A stretch of DNA of 64,000 bases from NCBI GenBank assembly GCA_020055645.1, contig CM034548.1, positions 36,816,201 to 36,880,200 of the forward strand, given 5' to 3'. The notes under the pieces were generated by a model that was not told where the DNA came from, searched no databases, and worked only from the letters and a program-made list of their open reading frames with translations. Origin of the DNA: Tomocerus qinae. Lineage: Eukaryota > Arthropoda > Collembola > Entomobryomorpha > Tomoceridae. The position numbers and the translations under genes are program-made. This document shows, one piece after another, positions 53,430 to 64,000 of the stretch. How positions within the stretch are numbered: the stretch's first letter is position 1; every line of letters begins with the position of its first letter.

Positions 53430-54849
53430 CATAATGGTTTAATTGGAGTGTTTTTCTTCGACGTTGGAAATGAAGAAGTCGTTTCCTATAAGAAATGTTT
53501 TCAAATCTGCGATGAGTTGCTGAAAGTAATTTGTAAATACTTATTTATAAACATTTGAATGTTGTGTAAAGACCTACAATAATTAAAAATAATTGCTTAG
53601 GTACCAATACAGGGTGTGACCGTTTCCTTAAAATCCGTTGGCGATGAAGAAGTTGCTCAGTTTTTCGATGGTCATGGAAGATTTTTGTCGATTTCTGCCG
53701 CCATTTTGGATTTGGCCAAATGGGAGTGGGAAAAGCGATGGGAAAGGAAAGCGCAAATTGACGAGGAGATTCTCTGCAATGGTATTCTAATCAAAAATGG
53801 ATAACATGTTGAAGTGAAATGTTTTAATGCATAATTTTTTTGCTAGCAGAAAAGAAGTGGAGTGAAGAGTACAGAAAGTCTGCGCTTAGAGAATTTCCAG
53901 TTGATCGAATTACTGACGTCACTGTAGTTAATGGTAATCTAGAATTGGCCGAAGTTTTGGTTCTCTCTAATGTCGAGACGGAAGATTATAGCCGAGAAAG
54001 AAAAGTTCTTCAACTCCAATTCGAACACTACTTGAAATTTGTGGGAGAAAATGAGAAAAAAAATTTTCCAACCCTTGGAGAACATGTATGGGTCTATATA
54101 TGTAAGCTATATACTTTTATACCTCTTAGAATTAGTCTTTAATGGCATTCCACACGTACAAAACTAAGAAAGCCAATTAATTGCCACTTTTAACTACGTA
54201 AACTGTCCCACTTGTTATTTTGATATTTTTTATAATGATCTTTAGTCATATTATCACTATTGTTATTCCTTCTCTAGTACCAAACGACGACGAAATTGTC
54301 AAGGACTTAAGAGGTGTAGGGAAATGGAGTCGTTGTGTCCGGGAAGGGGATGAGCTTTGGAATATGGACCAATATGAATTTTATCCGATTAAAGTGTGCG
54401 GAGATCCATTGTTTAAGCTCAAGAAATTCTGCCCCAACTTCAATAAAATTCCTATATTCATTGGGCCGAGTACCCTCAAAGGTCTATTAGTTTTCCTCAT
54501 TCATTACAATTAAATCATGAAGAGTTCTCTACTTTAAAAGAGTATTTCTTAATTTATTCTATGTGTATGACATTTATGATAGACTGCCTTCCGATGAACG
54601 ATCAGAATAAGATAATATTCAACACATTGGTTAAACCAGGAAAAGTTTTATCATTACGAGGTCTTGGGGGAAATGAAGTTACCTGTGAGGACTATAACGA
54701 ATATCATGAAAGTTTCCTTGCAATATTTCCCAGTAATATCAAATACAATTTTTTCATTTATAGGCGAATTTCAATTAAAATGTTTTATATTATACAGACT
54801 TTTAGAATTGAAGAACGAAATTACGGATAAAGTTGGAAGCAGTCAGTGA
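53430..54849 (+). CDS. Tudor-domain protein, C-terminal 323 codons, 6 exons, 5' part missing
   Basis: Exons: 53430-53525, 53601-53781, 53847-54101, 54278-54481, 54583-54732, 54764-54849. All joins are GT/AG, in phase, and the frame ends at TGA 54847. The first exon reads NGLIGVFFFDVGNEEVVSY followed by ELLKVPIQGVTVSL, matching the second half of a Tudor fold (canonical F-x-D-Y-G-N-x-E, then P-x-Q-A/G). The cage tyrosine is replaced by valine (FDVGN). WSEEYRKSALREF then ITDVTVVNG...ELAEVLVL suggests the SN-like half of an extended Tudor domain. A further LGEHVWVYI segment may begin another Tudor-like unit; the last 120 residues are unrecognised. Tudor proteins bind methylated Arg/Lys ligands, often in piRNA/germline granules. 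The N-terminal half of the first domain has not been found upstream, where repeats lie, so the gene may be 5'-truncated or have distant exons. Confidence 0.6.
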
Positions 54850-55140
54850 TGGATTGAAGAGAAATAAGTTTACATGTCCTTAAAAATGTATTTTATCAAC
54901 TTTCACATCATGTTTACATGACACTGGTTGAATTTAAAATTTATTAAACTAGTTCTTGGATGTTAAAAGTGAAATGGTTATATAAATCTTCTCAGGTTTT
55001 TTAAATAGATTAATTGTCATAATATAAATTAGAGCAATGGTAACGTAGTGATTACTACATACTAACATACTAGACACTATACCAGTTATTTAATTAAACT
55101 TAGTTATGGTTGTGAAAAATGTAAAACATCTGAAAATACT

Positions 55141-55146
55141 TTTATT
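55141..55146 (-). terminator. Poly(A) signal of the SMC6-like gene
   Basis: AATAAA on the minus strand, 17 bases past the stop codon at 55163. It supports a transcript end and argues against a long run-on into the convergent Tudor gene. Confidence 0.5.
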
Positions 55147-55162
55147 GCTATTACAAAGTACA

Positions 55163-57646
55163 TTACTTCTCAATCTTTTGTTGCTTTTCTTGTTTAATGT
55201 CGTTTTCGTATTTTGTGTCGACGGGTTCAATTTTTGGCTGCCAAATGAAGTTCCATCCCAATAGACCAGTAACAAAAAATTGAACGCGTTTCTTTTCCAT
55301 CACCATGTCCTTGAAAATAGCCGATTGAAAGAATCTTTTCATGTGAATGCTGTCAATTGCATTTTCAACCATGTAAATTGGAGACATGTTCGTTGTCTTC
55401 CAGAAACCAAGGATTGCAATGCTTAGAGCCACCATCTTGTTTCTCTTTGAGGAGACCCGATAACGGCGCTTTATGGCTTTCCTAAAAATAGAATAGTCTG
55501 AAAAATAAGCAAGCTTTAATAATAGGCTTACTAATAAATGATTTCCGCCTACTTATCTGCAGTAAACTTGTATGCGTCCACACCAAAATTAATTTCCTTA
55601 CGTTCGGAATCTACGCTGCACAAACCCTAAAAGTAAATTCATAGTTAAATACCTCAAAAAAACTCTCAAATTGTGCTACCAATGTTATGTTAATTCAACA
55701 TCATATTATTTACTAAAATTAAGCTTTATCTATGATGGCAAAGTTATTCAAAACTACACAAATGGTACAACTAATTACGTCAACACCCATTGCTGAACAG
55801 CAGTTGGCGTAGAACTTTTCAAATTCTTCAGCACATTTCCTTTCTGCGATGTTGACCTTTGCCTTTGTTTCTTCCATCTCTTTATTTTTTATCTAAACAC
55901 AAACATCAAAAACATTACTTTAAAAAATCACATTTAATAATTATTGTTTGCCAAACTTGAAATTGAATGCATAGAAATTACAAAAATTCATTTTCTATTC
56001 ACATGACACTAAACAATATTGTAATTTTCATTTTTTTCTATCCGAAGTTTGGATAGTTTCATCATTTTAGAAAAATTAACTTAATATTCTATACCTCCAA
56101 CTGCACTTTTCGTTTGTAATTTAATAAAATTGTCTCTTCAGTGACTGCTTCCGGATTAGATGTTTGGAACAATTGGAAGTCCTGTCAAGAATAAGAATAA
56201 TAATATTTAATTACTCAAAATATATCTTGAATCTATATCATTATTACAATAGAATTCCAAATTGATGTATATAACTAATATAAATACGTACCTCTATCTC
56301 TTTTTTCAACTTGTCAATTTCTGCAGCCAGAAATATATTTCTTTTATAATCAAACCTGATTATAGTTCCCATCAGTCTCTCAAATTCTGTATACCTAACA
56401 TAAAATAAAAAGGTTATTATTTTTTCAGGATTAGTGAAATTAATAATATTTATATAGTACTCTGAATCATACAAATAACATTTCAAACATAGACATTATT
56501 TATAGGTAAATGAATAAATAATTAAAATGAGTTCAGACCAGTATTGAGAGGATTTTGTCAAATAAAATTTCAGAATGTTTTGAGTGATGATAAACGGTAC
56601 TCCACTCAATTTAGGGAATTCAAGTTGTTCATAGATACGAGATATATAATCACTACTCGCCAACATTGAATTTGAGTTCAGCACTTTCTTCGTACGCCAA
56701 ATTGGTCCCAGCAGTTTTCCGTCCTGCACTTGTATCTTTCGAATGATTTGTAGTGTATCACCGTACATATTTCTTAAATCCGAATTTGGTGGGATGGCCA
56801 CGGTTAGCTTAATGATCGCTATTTCAGTTTTTCGCTTTATAAGATCTGTGAAAACATAAAATTTTTAGCATTTAAAGGTTTGTACACAGATAAAGTATCG
56901 CGATGCTTAATTTAGTAAGGCATAAAACGAATGGCGACTTAGACCATTTCATTCTAATTATGTATAATTTAAGATAAATAAACAAAATTTAATTTCGATT
57001 TCTGGTTACCTTGTATGTTGTTGTACCCGAAAAAATTAATGACTTCGTCTTGACCTAGTCCTAATAAAATGGCCAGTACTATTGTCGTTTTCCCAGTAGA
57101 TCGTAATCCACAAACGAAGTTTTCAGACATAAATGAGTATGAAATGTTATCGAATCTCATAAAATTTTTGAATTCCACCGCTTTGATACGTGACACCCAT
57201 AACTATGTAAATAAATTCAGACAGAAAATTCAAATTAACCAACAACCAATTCAGTTTTGCAAAGCCGTATTGAGGGGGGCATTGGGGGCAAATGCCCCCC
57301 CTCCAAAATCCAAGAAAAGAATTTTTTTCTCAAAATTCCAAAACATTTCGCGCTTGCGCAATTTTATGTGATTTTTGGGCTATTTTTGACTCATTTTAGA
57401 CAAAATAAGGCAAAATTTTTCACCCATGATATTATTGCCTCCTCCGAAATCGACTTCTAAATACGGTACTGAGTTTTGGTACACAATCAACAGTACTGTA
57501 CACAGCCATAATAATCATTTAGTACAAATGACAATACAAATTAAAAAATTAGTTGACTAATAACATGTTATTACCTCTTTGTTCGGAAGCTCTGCCAACG
57601 GTCCTTGATGACTAATCATTGGTGCTCTAGATTCAGTCCTTTCCAT
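55163..57646 (-). CDS. Degenerate, hinge-less SMC6-like protein, 8 exons, 422 codons
   Basis: Exons: 57646-57575, 57202-57010, 56845-56539, 56394-56292, 56181-56095, 55892-55779, 55626-55553, 55481-55163. Every join has GT/AG and keeps phase (1269 bases). The N-terminal head is SMC6-type: RIKAVEFKNFMRF, P-loop GLRSTGKTT (residues 56-64), ILLGLG, YGDTLQIIRKI, and Q-loop FIITQN (Q177), where SMC6 has 'ILTQ'. About 95 residues of charged helix (LAAEIDKLKKEIE, NIAERKCAEEFEKF) lead straight into a C-terminal head: SIAILGFWKTTNMSPIYMVE. The C-loop LSGGE is replaced by VSSKRN (326-331) and Walker B D-E by E-N (356-357). SMC6 normally has about 1,050-1,100 residues; introns here are 71-372 bp, leaving no room for hinge and arms. 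It is probably not an active ATPase. It may be a decoy subunit, a new function, or a young pseudogene with an intact frame. Confidence 0.7.
57261..57471. mobile_element. 211 bp TIR MITE in intron 1 of the SMC6-like gene
   Basis: Ends CAAAGCCGTATTGAG and, inverted, CAGTACCGTATTTAG share CA..CCGTATT-AG. AGTTTTG directly flanks both sides (57254-57260 and 57472-57478) as a target duplication. A ggggggcattgggggcaaatgcccccc palindromic core lies near the left end (quoted in parts: gggggcaaatgccccc). Duplication length and tips suggest a hAT-like element. Confidence 0.75.
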
Positions 57647-57995
57647 TGCTAATGATGAATGAGTATCAGAATGCTCCGGATAAGAATTTCACTAACGAGT
57701 TTTTTTCGCTATTCAGTATTGAGTAAAACCCAAGACAGATTTTCAAATTTTAACAGATTAATTTAATCGTCACGTCTCTTCCTACCGCAAGTCACAATCA
57801 CAAGTGAAAAATAGAGTTAACGGAAGGTATGAGTTAACTGACGCTCGTATCGTACAGGAGAGTGGAGGGAGGGCGGGGTTTATCCTCCATCTTAACACCA
57901 CAAAGCATAGACTTGAAAAAGCTCAGACATCTCATTCGCTCTCATTCAACTACGTACGACAACGACAACACACTGCACTGTCTGCAATCAACGGT

Positions 57996-58095
57996 NNNNN
58001 NNNNNNNNNNNNNNNNNNNNNNNNNNNNNNNNNNNNNNNNNNNNNNNNNNNNNNNNNNNNNNNNNNNNNNNNNNNNNNNNNNNNNNNNNNNNNNN
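57996..58095. other. Assembly gap, 100 N
   Basis: Exactly 100 N, the usual placeholder for a gap of unknown size. Distance and even adjacency across it are uncertain, so the SMC6-like gene and the genes to the right may not be true neighbours. Confidence 0.99.
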
Positions 58096-58373
58096 AACTT
58101 TTTATAAGCCAGAGTGCAAATTTAATTAAGTTTACTCTATTCCATCTTAACTAACTTACATATACATAAACGAGTAGTGTACAAACGCGACCGGGATTTA
58201 TATTAGAATTCATTCTAACGTGGTCTACTTACTTAGATAATGCACTTAATCACGAATTGGAAAATTAACGTTTGTTAATCAATTCATCAAAAGGTCAATT
58301 GATTAAAATAGGAAAGATGAGGAGAATCGGAAAGAACAAAGTGAGAAGATATCAATCAATTGATTTTCAGAAA

Positions 58374-59156
58374 TTAATTTCCGGGAGGATGAAGGATACG
58401 AAAACCGGTGGTGGCTGCGTCGTTAATTTCCACCAACCTATTCCTAACGTGGGTAAGTAGTTCTTGTAGGCTCCCAATCATCTCAGATGCCACTTCTTGG
58501 TTCCTCCTCAATACATCAAAGTTAAATCCGCAATGATGTAATCTCAATTCGGAATTTCCCCGATGGACTCCTTCAGCATTCACTTGACATTTTCAATTAA
58601 CATATATGTTGGAATCCAGGTGAGCATGTTGGTCGAGATCTTCCAACAGAATTTGTTGGTTAACATTAGGTTGAATTTCCTGGTTGGGATCTTCAATTTC
58701 CATTTGATAGTGGTCAAAGTCTTGCAGCATTTGGTTGTAGTCAAATTCCTGTACTAGTCGCACCTCTTTTATTTTTGGGCCACCCTCCTTTAAAAGGCAG
58801 AAATCTTCCACCTTCACTTCTGGGCAGTCATTAATCTTCAATTGTTGATTGGAGTTTTCCGCAGGAGGATGTTTCTTCTCAAGAATATAGTGTTCATAGT
58901 CTATGAGAACCAAAAGATCAGACAATTCCGAGAGTGATGTGGCAGGGGATATTATAGTGGGCTCAATTTCTTCAAGATATTGATTTGAGCTGCTTTTAAA
59001 GAAATCGTACCAAGATGCAGGATAACCAGCCTGATAGGAGAACGCCTTCCGAGTGCTCAGACAACATCCGCATCTGGTAATTGGTCTGGTTGCAATGCCG
59101 CTTCTTGATCTGGTAACAACTCGATATGGACAAGGAGAAGCCAATAAGCATAACAT
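58374..59156 (-). CDS. Acidic uncharacterised protein, one frame interrupted by TGA
   Basis: From ATG 59156 a 187-codon frame runs to TGA at 58593. The same frame then continues without a stop for another 72 codons or so to TAA at 58374. The first half is basic and Cys-containing at the start (ITRCGCCLSTRKAF), then acidic with Asn/Gln-rich stretches (QDFDHYQMEIEDPNQE). The part after the TGA looks like a helical tail (EVASEMIGSLQELLTHVRNR). No intron with usable GT/AG borders removes the stop. A second ATG frame (59217-58996) overlaps the first third. No family is recognised. A nonsense mutation, readthrough, or sequence error would all fit. Confidence 0.4.
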
Positions 59157-59219
59157 GATTATAATTATTTGATAGGTACTTTGATTTCCGAGCTAGTTTT
59201 CCTTTAAGAATTTCCAAGA

Positions 59220-61810
59220 ATGATTTATGCTTAAGGATTTAAAGTCCGAACTGGAATCATCGATTCTGTTGTAGTACTCATTTTTGCAGTCCCAATAAAG
59301 TGAATATCAAGATAAGTTTTCTGCGTACAAAGAATAAAAATCACTCAGTTATTACAGACATTCGAAATTGTAACCAAGAATCGGAAAGACAATTTTTGTT
59401 AAGATTTCAAAAAGCTGCAAAACTTAGAAATTGTTATGTTTGGCAGAACTCTTTTTGAAACAACTAACTCAGAGTGCAGATTGAGCAAGAATGACCAGTG
59501 AACTAATTTCTTCGAAGAAGGAAACCTCGGTTTGGTTACTGGATATATTATAAAGATAGATACAGAAATATGAACAAAGGAAACAATAACTTTGTTAAAA
59601 ACTAGTAGCCCTCAGACCATGACTCAATTTCGAAAGGTATGCAATAATTATGCGTATTGGACATACAAATATTTATTTGTATACATCATCACTATAGTAT
59701 AATCGTGTTGTTCGAGTTGCGCAGTGAAAAATTCCGTATGTTTGTTTATATCATCGTATGTTAATTTGCCGCTCTGATAACGCAGCTAAGCAGAACCCAA
59801 ACGTTACATATTTTAAATGTGGTAAATCCAACAAGTCCGTATATTTCATAACAAAGCAGTTCATGCATTCTGTATGCAAATATTTCCAGCTTTCGCGAAA
59901 GCAATGAATATATATATGAAATCGTACCCGCAGAGTTGTAGTGTAGTTGGACCTCACACGTTGTTTTTATCGGCTTCGAGTTCTGGTCGAAGCAAGCCTT
60001 TTGTGTAGTACCATATGATTCATTGTTCTTCCAATTGAATAGAAAAATAGATTGCTTGGGACCATAATAACAGTGCTGCTGGTGGAGCATATTATTTATG
60101 AAACCGTGTCCGAACCCTGATAGTCAATAATTCCCAAGCAATCCACACGTGGACAACCAATCACAACGCACAGCCATGCATGGACCACTTGGACATAAAC
60201 GTTGATTTTATGACCTGGGAAGACTAGGGTTTAAAAGGTCAATTGGAATTATGTATATCTGAAATGCATTTTTCTCATCGTAATATTGTCCTGGAATACA
60301 CACTAGCTTTATTCATAATATGGTCTGGGTCCAGATGTTAATAAAATAAAGAATGGCGGTCTTTTATCGACATAATTTATTGCTTATCCACAATTATCAT
60401 AAACGTTTTCCTAAATATTACATTAGATAATCTCAGACTTTTGAAGAGAATTTTTAACAACCTCGCATCGTACAAATTGGGAATTGTAAGCTTTGTAGGA
60501 TATTTTTAAAGAAAAATGTTAAAACAATTCTTTGAAGATAGAAAGGAGACCTGTTTTATCGGACACTTTTGCCTATAGATCCAAAACATACGTCATACAT
60601 ACTTGAATTATGTTTGCAGCTTGTTTCTAAATAATAATACGATCACAATTAGACAGTGCTTATAAGGATTGAAATACTTATTAGATGCATTAAAATCCTT
60701 ATGTAATTAATATTCGATTCCTCATCAGAAGTTGAAAATTGTAACATGGTTTTTAAACTGGAACAAAGACTGTCTTAAATATAATATTATCAACTCTAGA
60801 AGTGTCTAGGTTTGATAGCTACGTCAGACTCTTAGAAGTCGACCTTTCGCCTGAAGTAGTAAATGAGAAACGAAAATAAGAGTAATTACGGAAGTTCTAT
60901 CAACGGTCTTGATGGAATAATTAAGCAAATTAGGAAATGTGAAGGTTGTAAACTATATCATAACAGGTTGTTGCACCAATTGGACGGATGATTATCAGAT
61001 AAAATACTAGTTTAAGTGGCCAAAATAAGATGCCCTAAATACTGTTCACTAAAATCACCTAATTTGCCAATTTCAGTAACAAAATACACATAATAGGATA
61101 ATGGCATCGTTTGCCATATTGTCATTAAACTGCTTGTCCATCATTTTTACTAAAAAATTAGCAAATCTAAGTCCTACTACAGTACATTGTTAGATTAAGG
61201 ATATTATGAGGATTCTTGAGCACATAAAATTGACGGCATTCATACATTATCTGAATCATGGCCGCAGTCAGAATAAAACGAGAGTTCTGGGTCGGGTATT
61301 GAGTTAAGACCAGGAGCTAATAGATAAAAAAATTACATATCGTAAAACCGTACATTTGACGAAGTATATACGTTTTCGAGATATTAATTTTTAAGATTTT
61401 CTTAACCATTAGCGGAGTAGGCAGACATAAGACATGCCCCACACAGGGCTCAAAAAGTCAAATTTTTACCCTATGGATTTTCTTCATTTTGCTCCGGCCA
61501 TAATATGGATTTGTACTGCAAATAGTGCACCATTGGAACGGAATGCAAGTAACTAACTTAATGTTGATAATGTTTTAAACAATTGCATCAGGAAAATCTC
61601 AGTTACCTAATCTGATTCTCTCAGTTTCAATCACAAATTGAATGTATTGACAGTTAATCTATCTTTCAAAATATTTGTTTAATTATTTTCATTCTAGAAA
61701 TTATCCGATGTAATTTGTACTGTACTATATTTATACATAAGATACATATCCTGAAAGCAGTAACAACATTACCTACCATTAAAGTATCTACCTATACTAT
61801 CAATCTTCTT
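59220..61810. other. AT-rich stretch without supported genes
   Basis: A 109-codon minus frame (59761-60090) has no recognisable motif. No tandem array or transposon terminus was identified. Confidence 0.5.
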
Positions 61811-61823
61811 GGATAAAAATTAG

Positions 61824-62112
61824 AAGACATCGAAAATCTTTAAAAAGACATTTGTGTCCGACTTTAACAGGTTTTTCCGAATATAGATGCCGATGTGGTG
61901 CCGTTAGCAAAATAATTAGGAGAAAATTTAAAAAGGACCCACAAAAATTGAAAGAGGCGCGCATTTTTGCGTACCCAGATACTGGTAAACAATTTAATGA
62001 ATCTAAAATAGTAAAACCCGTAAAAACGAGTGTCAAGGTATCAGAGGGGGATTGCAAACAGTTTTTACATAAATACAGTGCAAAATTTGTAAATTATTTT
62101 ATTGTGGTTTAA
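61824..62112 (+). CDS. Possible terminal exon, basic Cys-containing protein
   Basis: After an AAAATTAG acceptor-like site, a frame of 95 codons reads RHRKSLKRHLCPTLTGFSEY, then RCRCGAVSKIIRRKFKKDPQ, and ends at TAA 62112. It is rich in Lys/Arg with a C-x(11)-C-x-C cluster. The composition looks coding, but no upstream partner exon was found and the family is unknown. It ends 24 bases before the stop codon of the convergent SET gene, so the two transcripts would overlap if both are real. Confidence 0.3.
62098..62103 (-). terminator. Poly(A) signal of SET
   Basis: AATAAA on the minus strand, 33 bases beyond the SET stop codon. It falls inside the last codons of the opposing plus-strand frame. 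Confidence 0.55.
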
Positions 62113-62135
62113 TTTTGATAATTACAGAATGTTAA

Positions 62136-63748
62136 TTAAAATGCTCCTTCCTCCTCTTCCTCCTCTCCCTCAGCTTCTGGTTCGGCTGCATCGTCGTCGC
62201 CACCTTCACCACCGTCATCTCCACCTTCAGCATTTTTATCGTCGTCTTCGTCCCCTTCATCCTCTTCCTCCTCTTCTTCGACGACAACCACAGAGTCATC
62301 TTCCTCTCCTTCCTCACTGAATACATTACAAAAAATATTCAAATAGTTTAATGCAATACACGGATTACAACTCCTTAACAACGGTGAGATATTTTTCAAA
62401 CTTCAGATGGCAAAATGGTTTTAAAAAATATTTTTACTTCAGATCCTTCAAAAACGTTAATTTTCTTATATAACAATTGTTCTGGCAATATTAGCAGTTG
62501 TTTTAGTTACATACTGATTGCGTAAGTACAAGTTAAACATTTTTAATTAGCTATTAATCTTTGTATAACGACACAATGCCAAAACAGCATAACACGGCAA
62601 CGACAGTATGGTATAGTAGTATAGTAGTACTATACTTATTAAAAAAGTATCCTATCAAAATACTTCATTTATTCCTATAAATGAGCATTTAATGCACAAG
62701 ACTGTCAATTCGACTGAATAAAAAACTTAGAACAGACAGTGACGATAACCAGATTTATACATCGTATTTCGTTTGTATATAGGGAGACATTAAATGCATA
62801 CTTTCAATAATATCTAATATAATTTAGTAGCTTACCTTCCTTCTTCATCTACTCCATTTTCTCCTTCAATGTCCGGCACCAGATAATATTGAAGAGGATT
62901 AGGCCATAAGTCATCCTTAATAACCTAAATGTGAAACCAAACCGCTGTATTATCTTTACATCAAAAATAATCAATATCTAAAACCAATTAGCATAAAGCC
63001 ACCACTAGAAATTTTGTACTTTGCTTTGTTGCGATATGAATATTGAACAAAGTCGACATCAGCATATAAAGCCAAGGACATGTTCAGAGAATAGTGATAA
63101 TCTGTACAAAGTCGGCTGAATTGACTAGGCCAGAATGTACTCGATCAACTTAAAATGCTACATAAACGTAAACCTCGAAGCAATTTGAAAGGTATAATAA
63201 TTTGGAACTCGGACAAACCTCTGCGATGTCGTCTGATGAAGGGTCACCATGATCATTAAGCCACGAGAAAAATGTTTTTGGTTCTAAGCCACGTTTTCGT
63301 CTCAACGAGATGACTTCTCTCTGCTTCTTAGAAAGGTCCATGTTTTCCTTCCATCGTATCTCAGAGCTAGTCGACTTGGGATCCCCTGAAACAGTCAGTT
63401 TATTCAGTTATCACTGATTGGTACACAAATCTTTAAGGATTTAAAAATATTCGTCTATCCGAAAAGAGACTACCTAGCATTTGATTCTAGTTAAAGGTTC
63501 AGTTTGAAATGCAAAATCAAAAATAAGATTAAAAGGGAGAAACACTAACAACGGACGTGAATATTTGCTACGAATTCTTTCATATTATTTTAAATGCTAT
63601 TTGTACTTATCATTTTTATTTCTTGTCTTCTTGTAAATAAAACTAAATGAATGCTTTCTCAAAATGCTTACCAACGGTGCCCAAATGAAACTCTTTCACG
63701 AGGACGTCATTTTCAAAGAAAGGGTTCTCATCAAAGTATAGTTTTAGC
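62136..63748 (-). CDS. SET: SET/TAF-I histone chaperone (NAP family), last four exons
   Basis: Exons: 63748-63672, 63385-63219, 62924-62836, 62316-62136 (stop TAA). Joins are GT/AG and in phase; the 5' part lies beyond the window. SET binds histones, inhibits acetylation (INHAT) and PP2A, and acts mainly in the nucleus. The exons give the NAP-domain strand-helix text [20 protein letters not shown], then [20 protein letters not shown], the 'earmuff' end [20 protein letters not shown], and [19 protein letters not shown]. The last exon is a 60-residue acidic tail of Glu/Asp runs broken by Gly and four consecutive Val. The order and spacing match animal SET closely, and the tail length is normal. 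The Asp/Gly/Ala composition of the tail ([12 protein letters not shown]) is somewhat unusual. Confidence 0.95.
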
Positions 63749-64000
63749 CTGCAACGTAATAAAACACAATTCTTTTATCTGATATTCGTAATTGATTATA
63801 CAATACTATTAACACAATATTAAATAACGACGCAAAGATTGCATAATATTTTCATTTCCGTTCTCACAATTAATTTAAAGGCACTTAGACTACCCATAAA
63901 TGCTAATAGCTTCCTAGATGCTAAATAATGCTTATAGCATACTATTTACTATACACATATCTGTAATCTAGTCAGTAATTAAATTATTCTCAAACAAACA
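63749..64000. other. SET intron running off the window
   Basis: AT-rich sequence upstream of the first visible SET exon. No further SET exon is recognisable before the window ends. Confidence 0.6.

Noticed and set aside
57804-58154. 116-codon frame spanning the N run
   Set aside because: Artefact of translating through 100 N.

Overview
The window is nuclear DNA of an invertebrate animal. It is strongly AT-rich, has spliced genes with canonical GT/AG borders, and is dense in transposons and tandem repeats. A collagen prolyl 4-hydroxylase gene, a SET/TAF-I histone chaperone gene, and BTB, NHL-like and Tudor domains fit an arthropod-like animal. The species cannot be fixed from sequence alone. 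A run of 100 N (57996-58095) is a scaffold join.

Layout. Positions 1-20,700 hold no gene I can support and are rich in repeats: a 2.48 kb non-autonomous Helitron (361-2841) with an internal minisatellite; a GC-rich terminal-inverted-repeat element (12097-13455) carrying a nested 531 bp Helitron; a 10 bp satellite with about 75 unbroken units (14661-15406); and a foldback element (17498-17992). At 21.1-23.0 kb lie minus-strand exons of a BTB-domain gene that is frameshifted as read and of a small NHL-propeller-like gene, sharing a duplicated exon. From 24,172 to 50,863 (minus) runs one large gene, the alpha subunit of prolyl 4-hydroxylase. Its 11 coding exons join to 601 codons. Introns 1-3 are long and contain a second Helitron of the nested family and a near-perfect 758 bp tandem duplication. 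From 53.4 to 57.6 kb two compact genes converge: a plus-strand Tudor-domain gene (323 codons visible, 5' part missing) and a minus-strand 422-codon SMC6-like gene that lacks hinge, most coiled coil, signature motif and Walker B residues. At 58.4-59.2 kb is an acidic minus-strand reading frame interrupted by one in-frame TGA. From 62.1 kb to the right edge are the last four exons of a SET gene (minus); the 5' part is outside the window.

Function. P4HA modifies procollagen in the ER and SET is a histone chaperone. The Tudor gene next to the degenerate mini-SMC6 gene is the most unusual part of the window. Tudor proteins often act in piRNA/germline silencing and SMC5/6 silences extrachromosomal or foreign DNA, but a link between these two neighbours is only a hypothesis. 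All gene models were derived by hand from reading frames and splice sites, without database searches.
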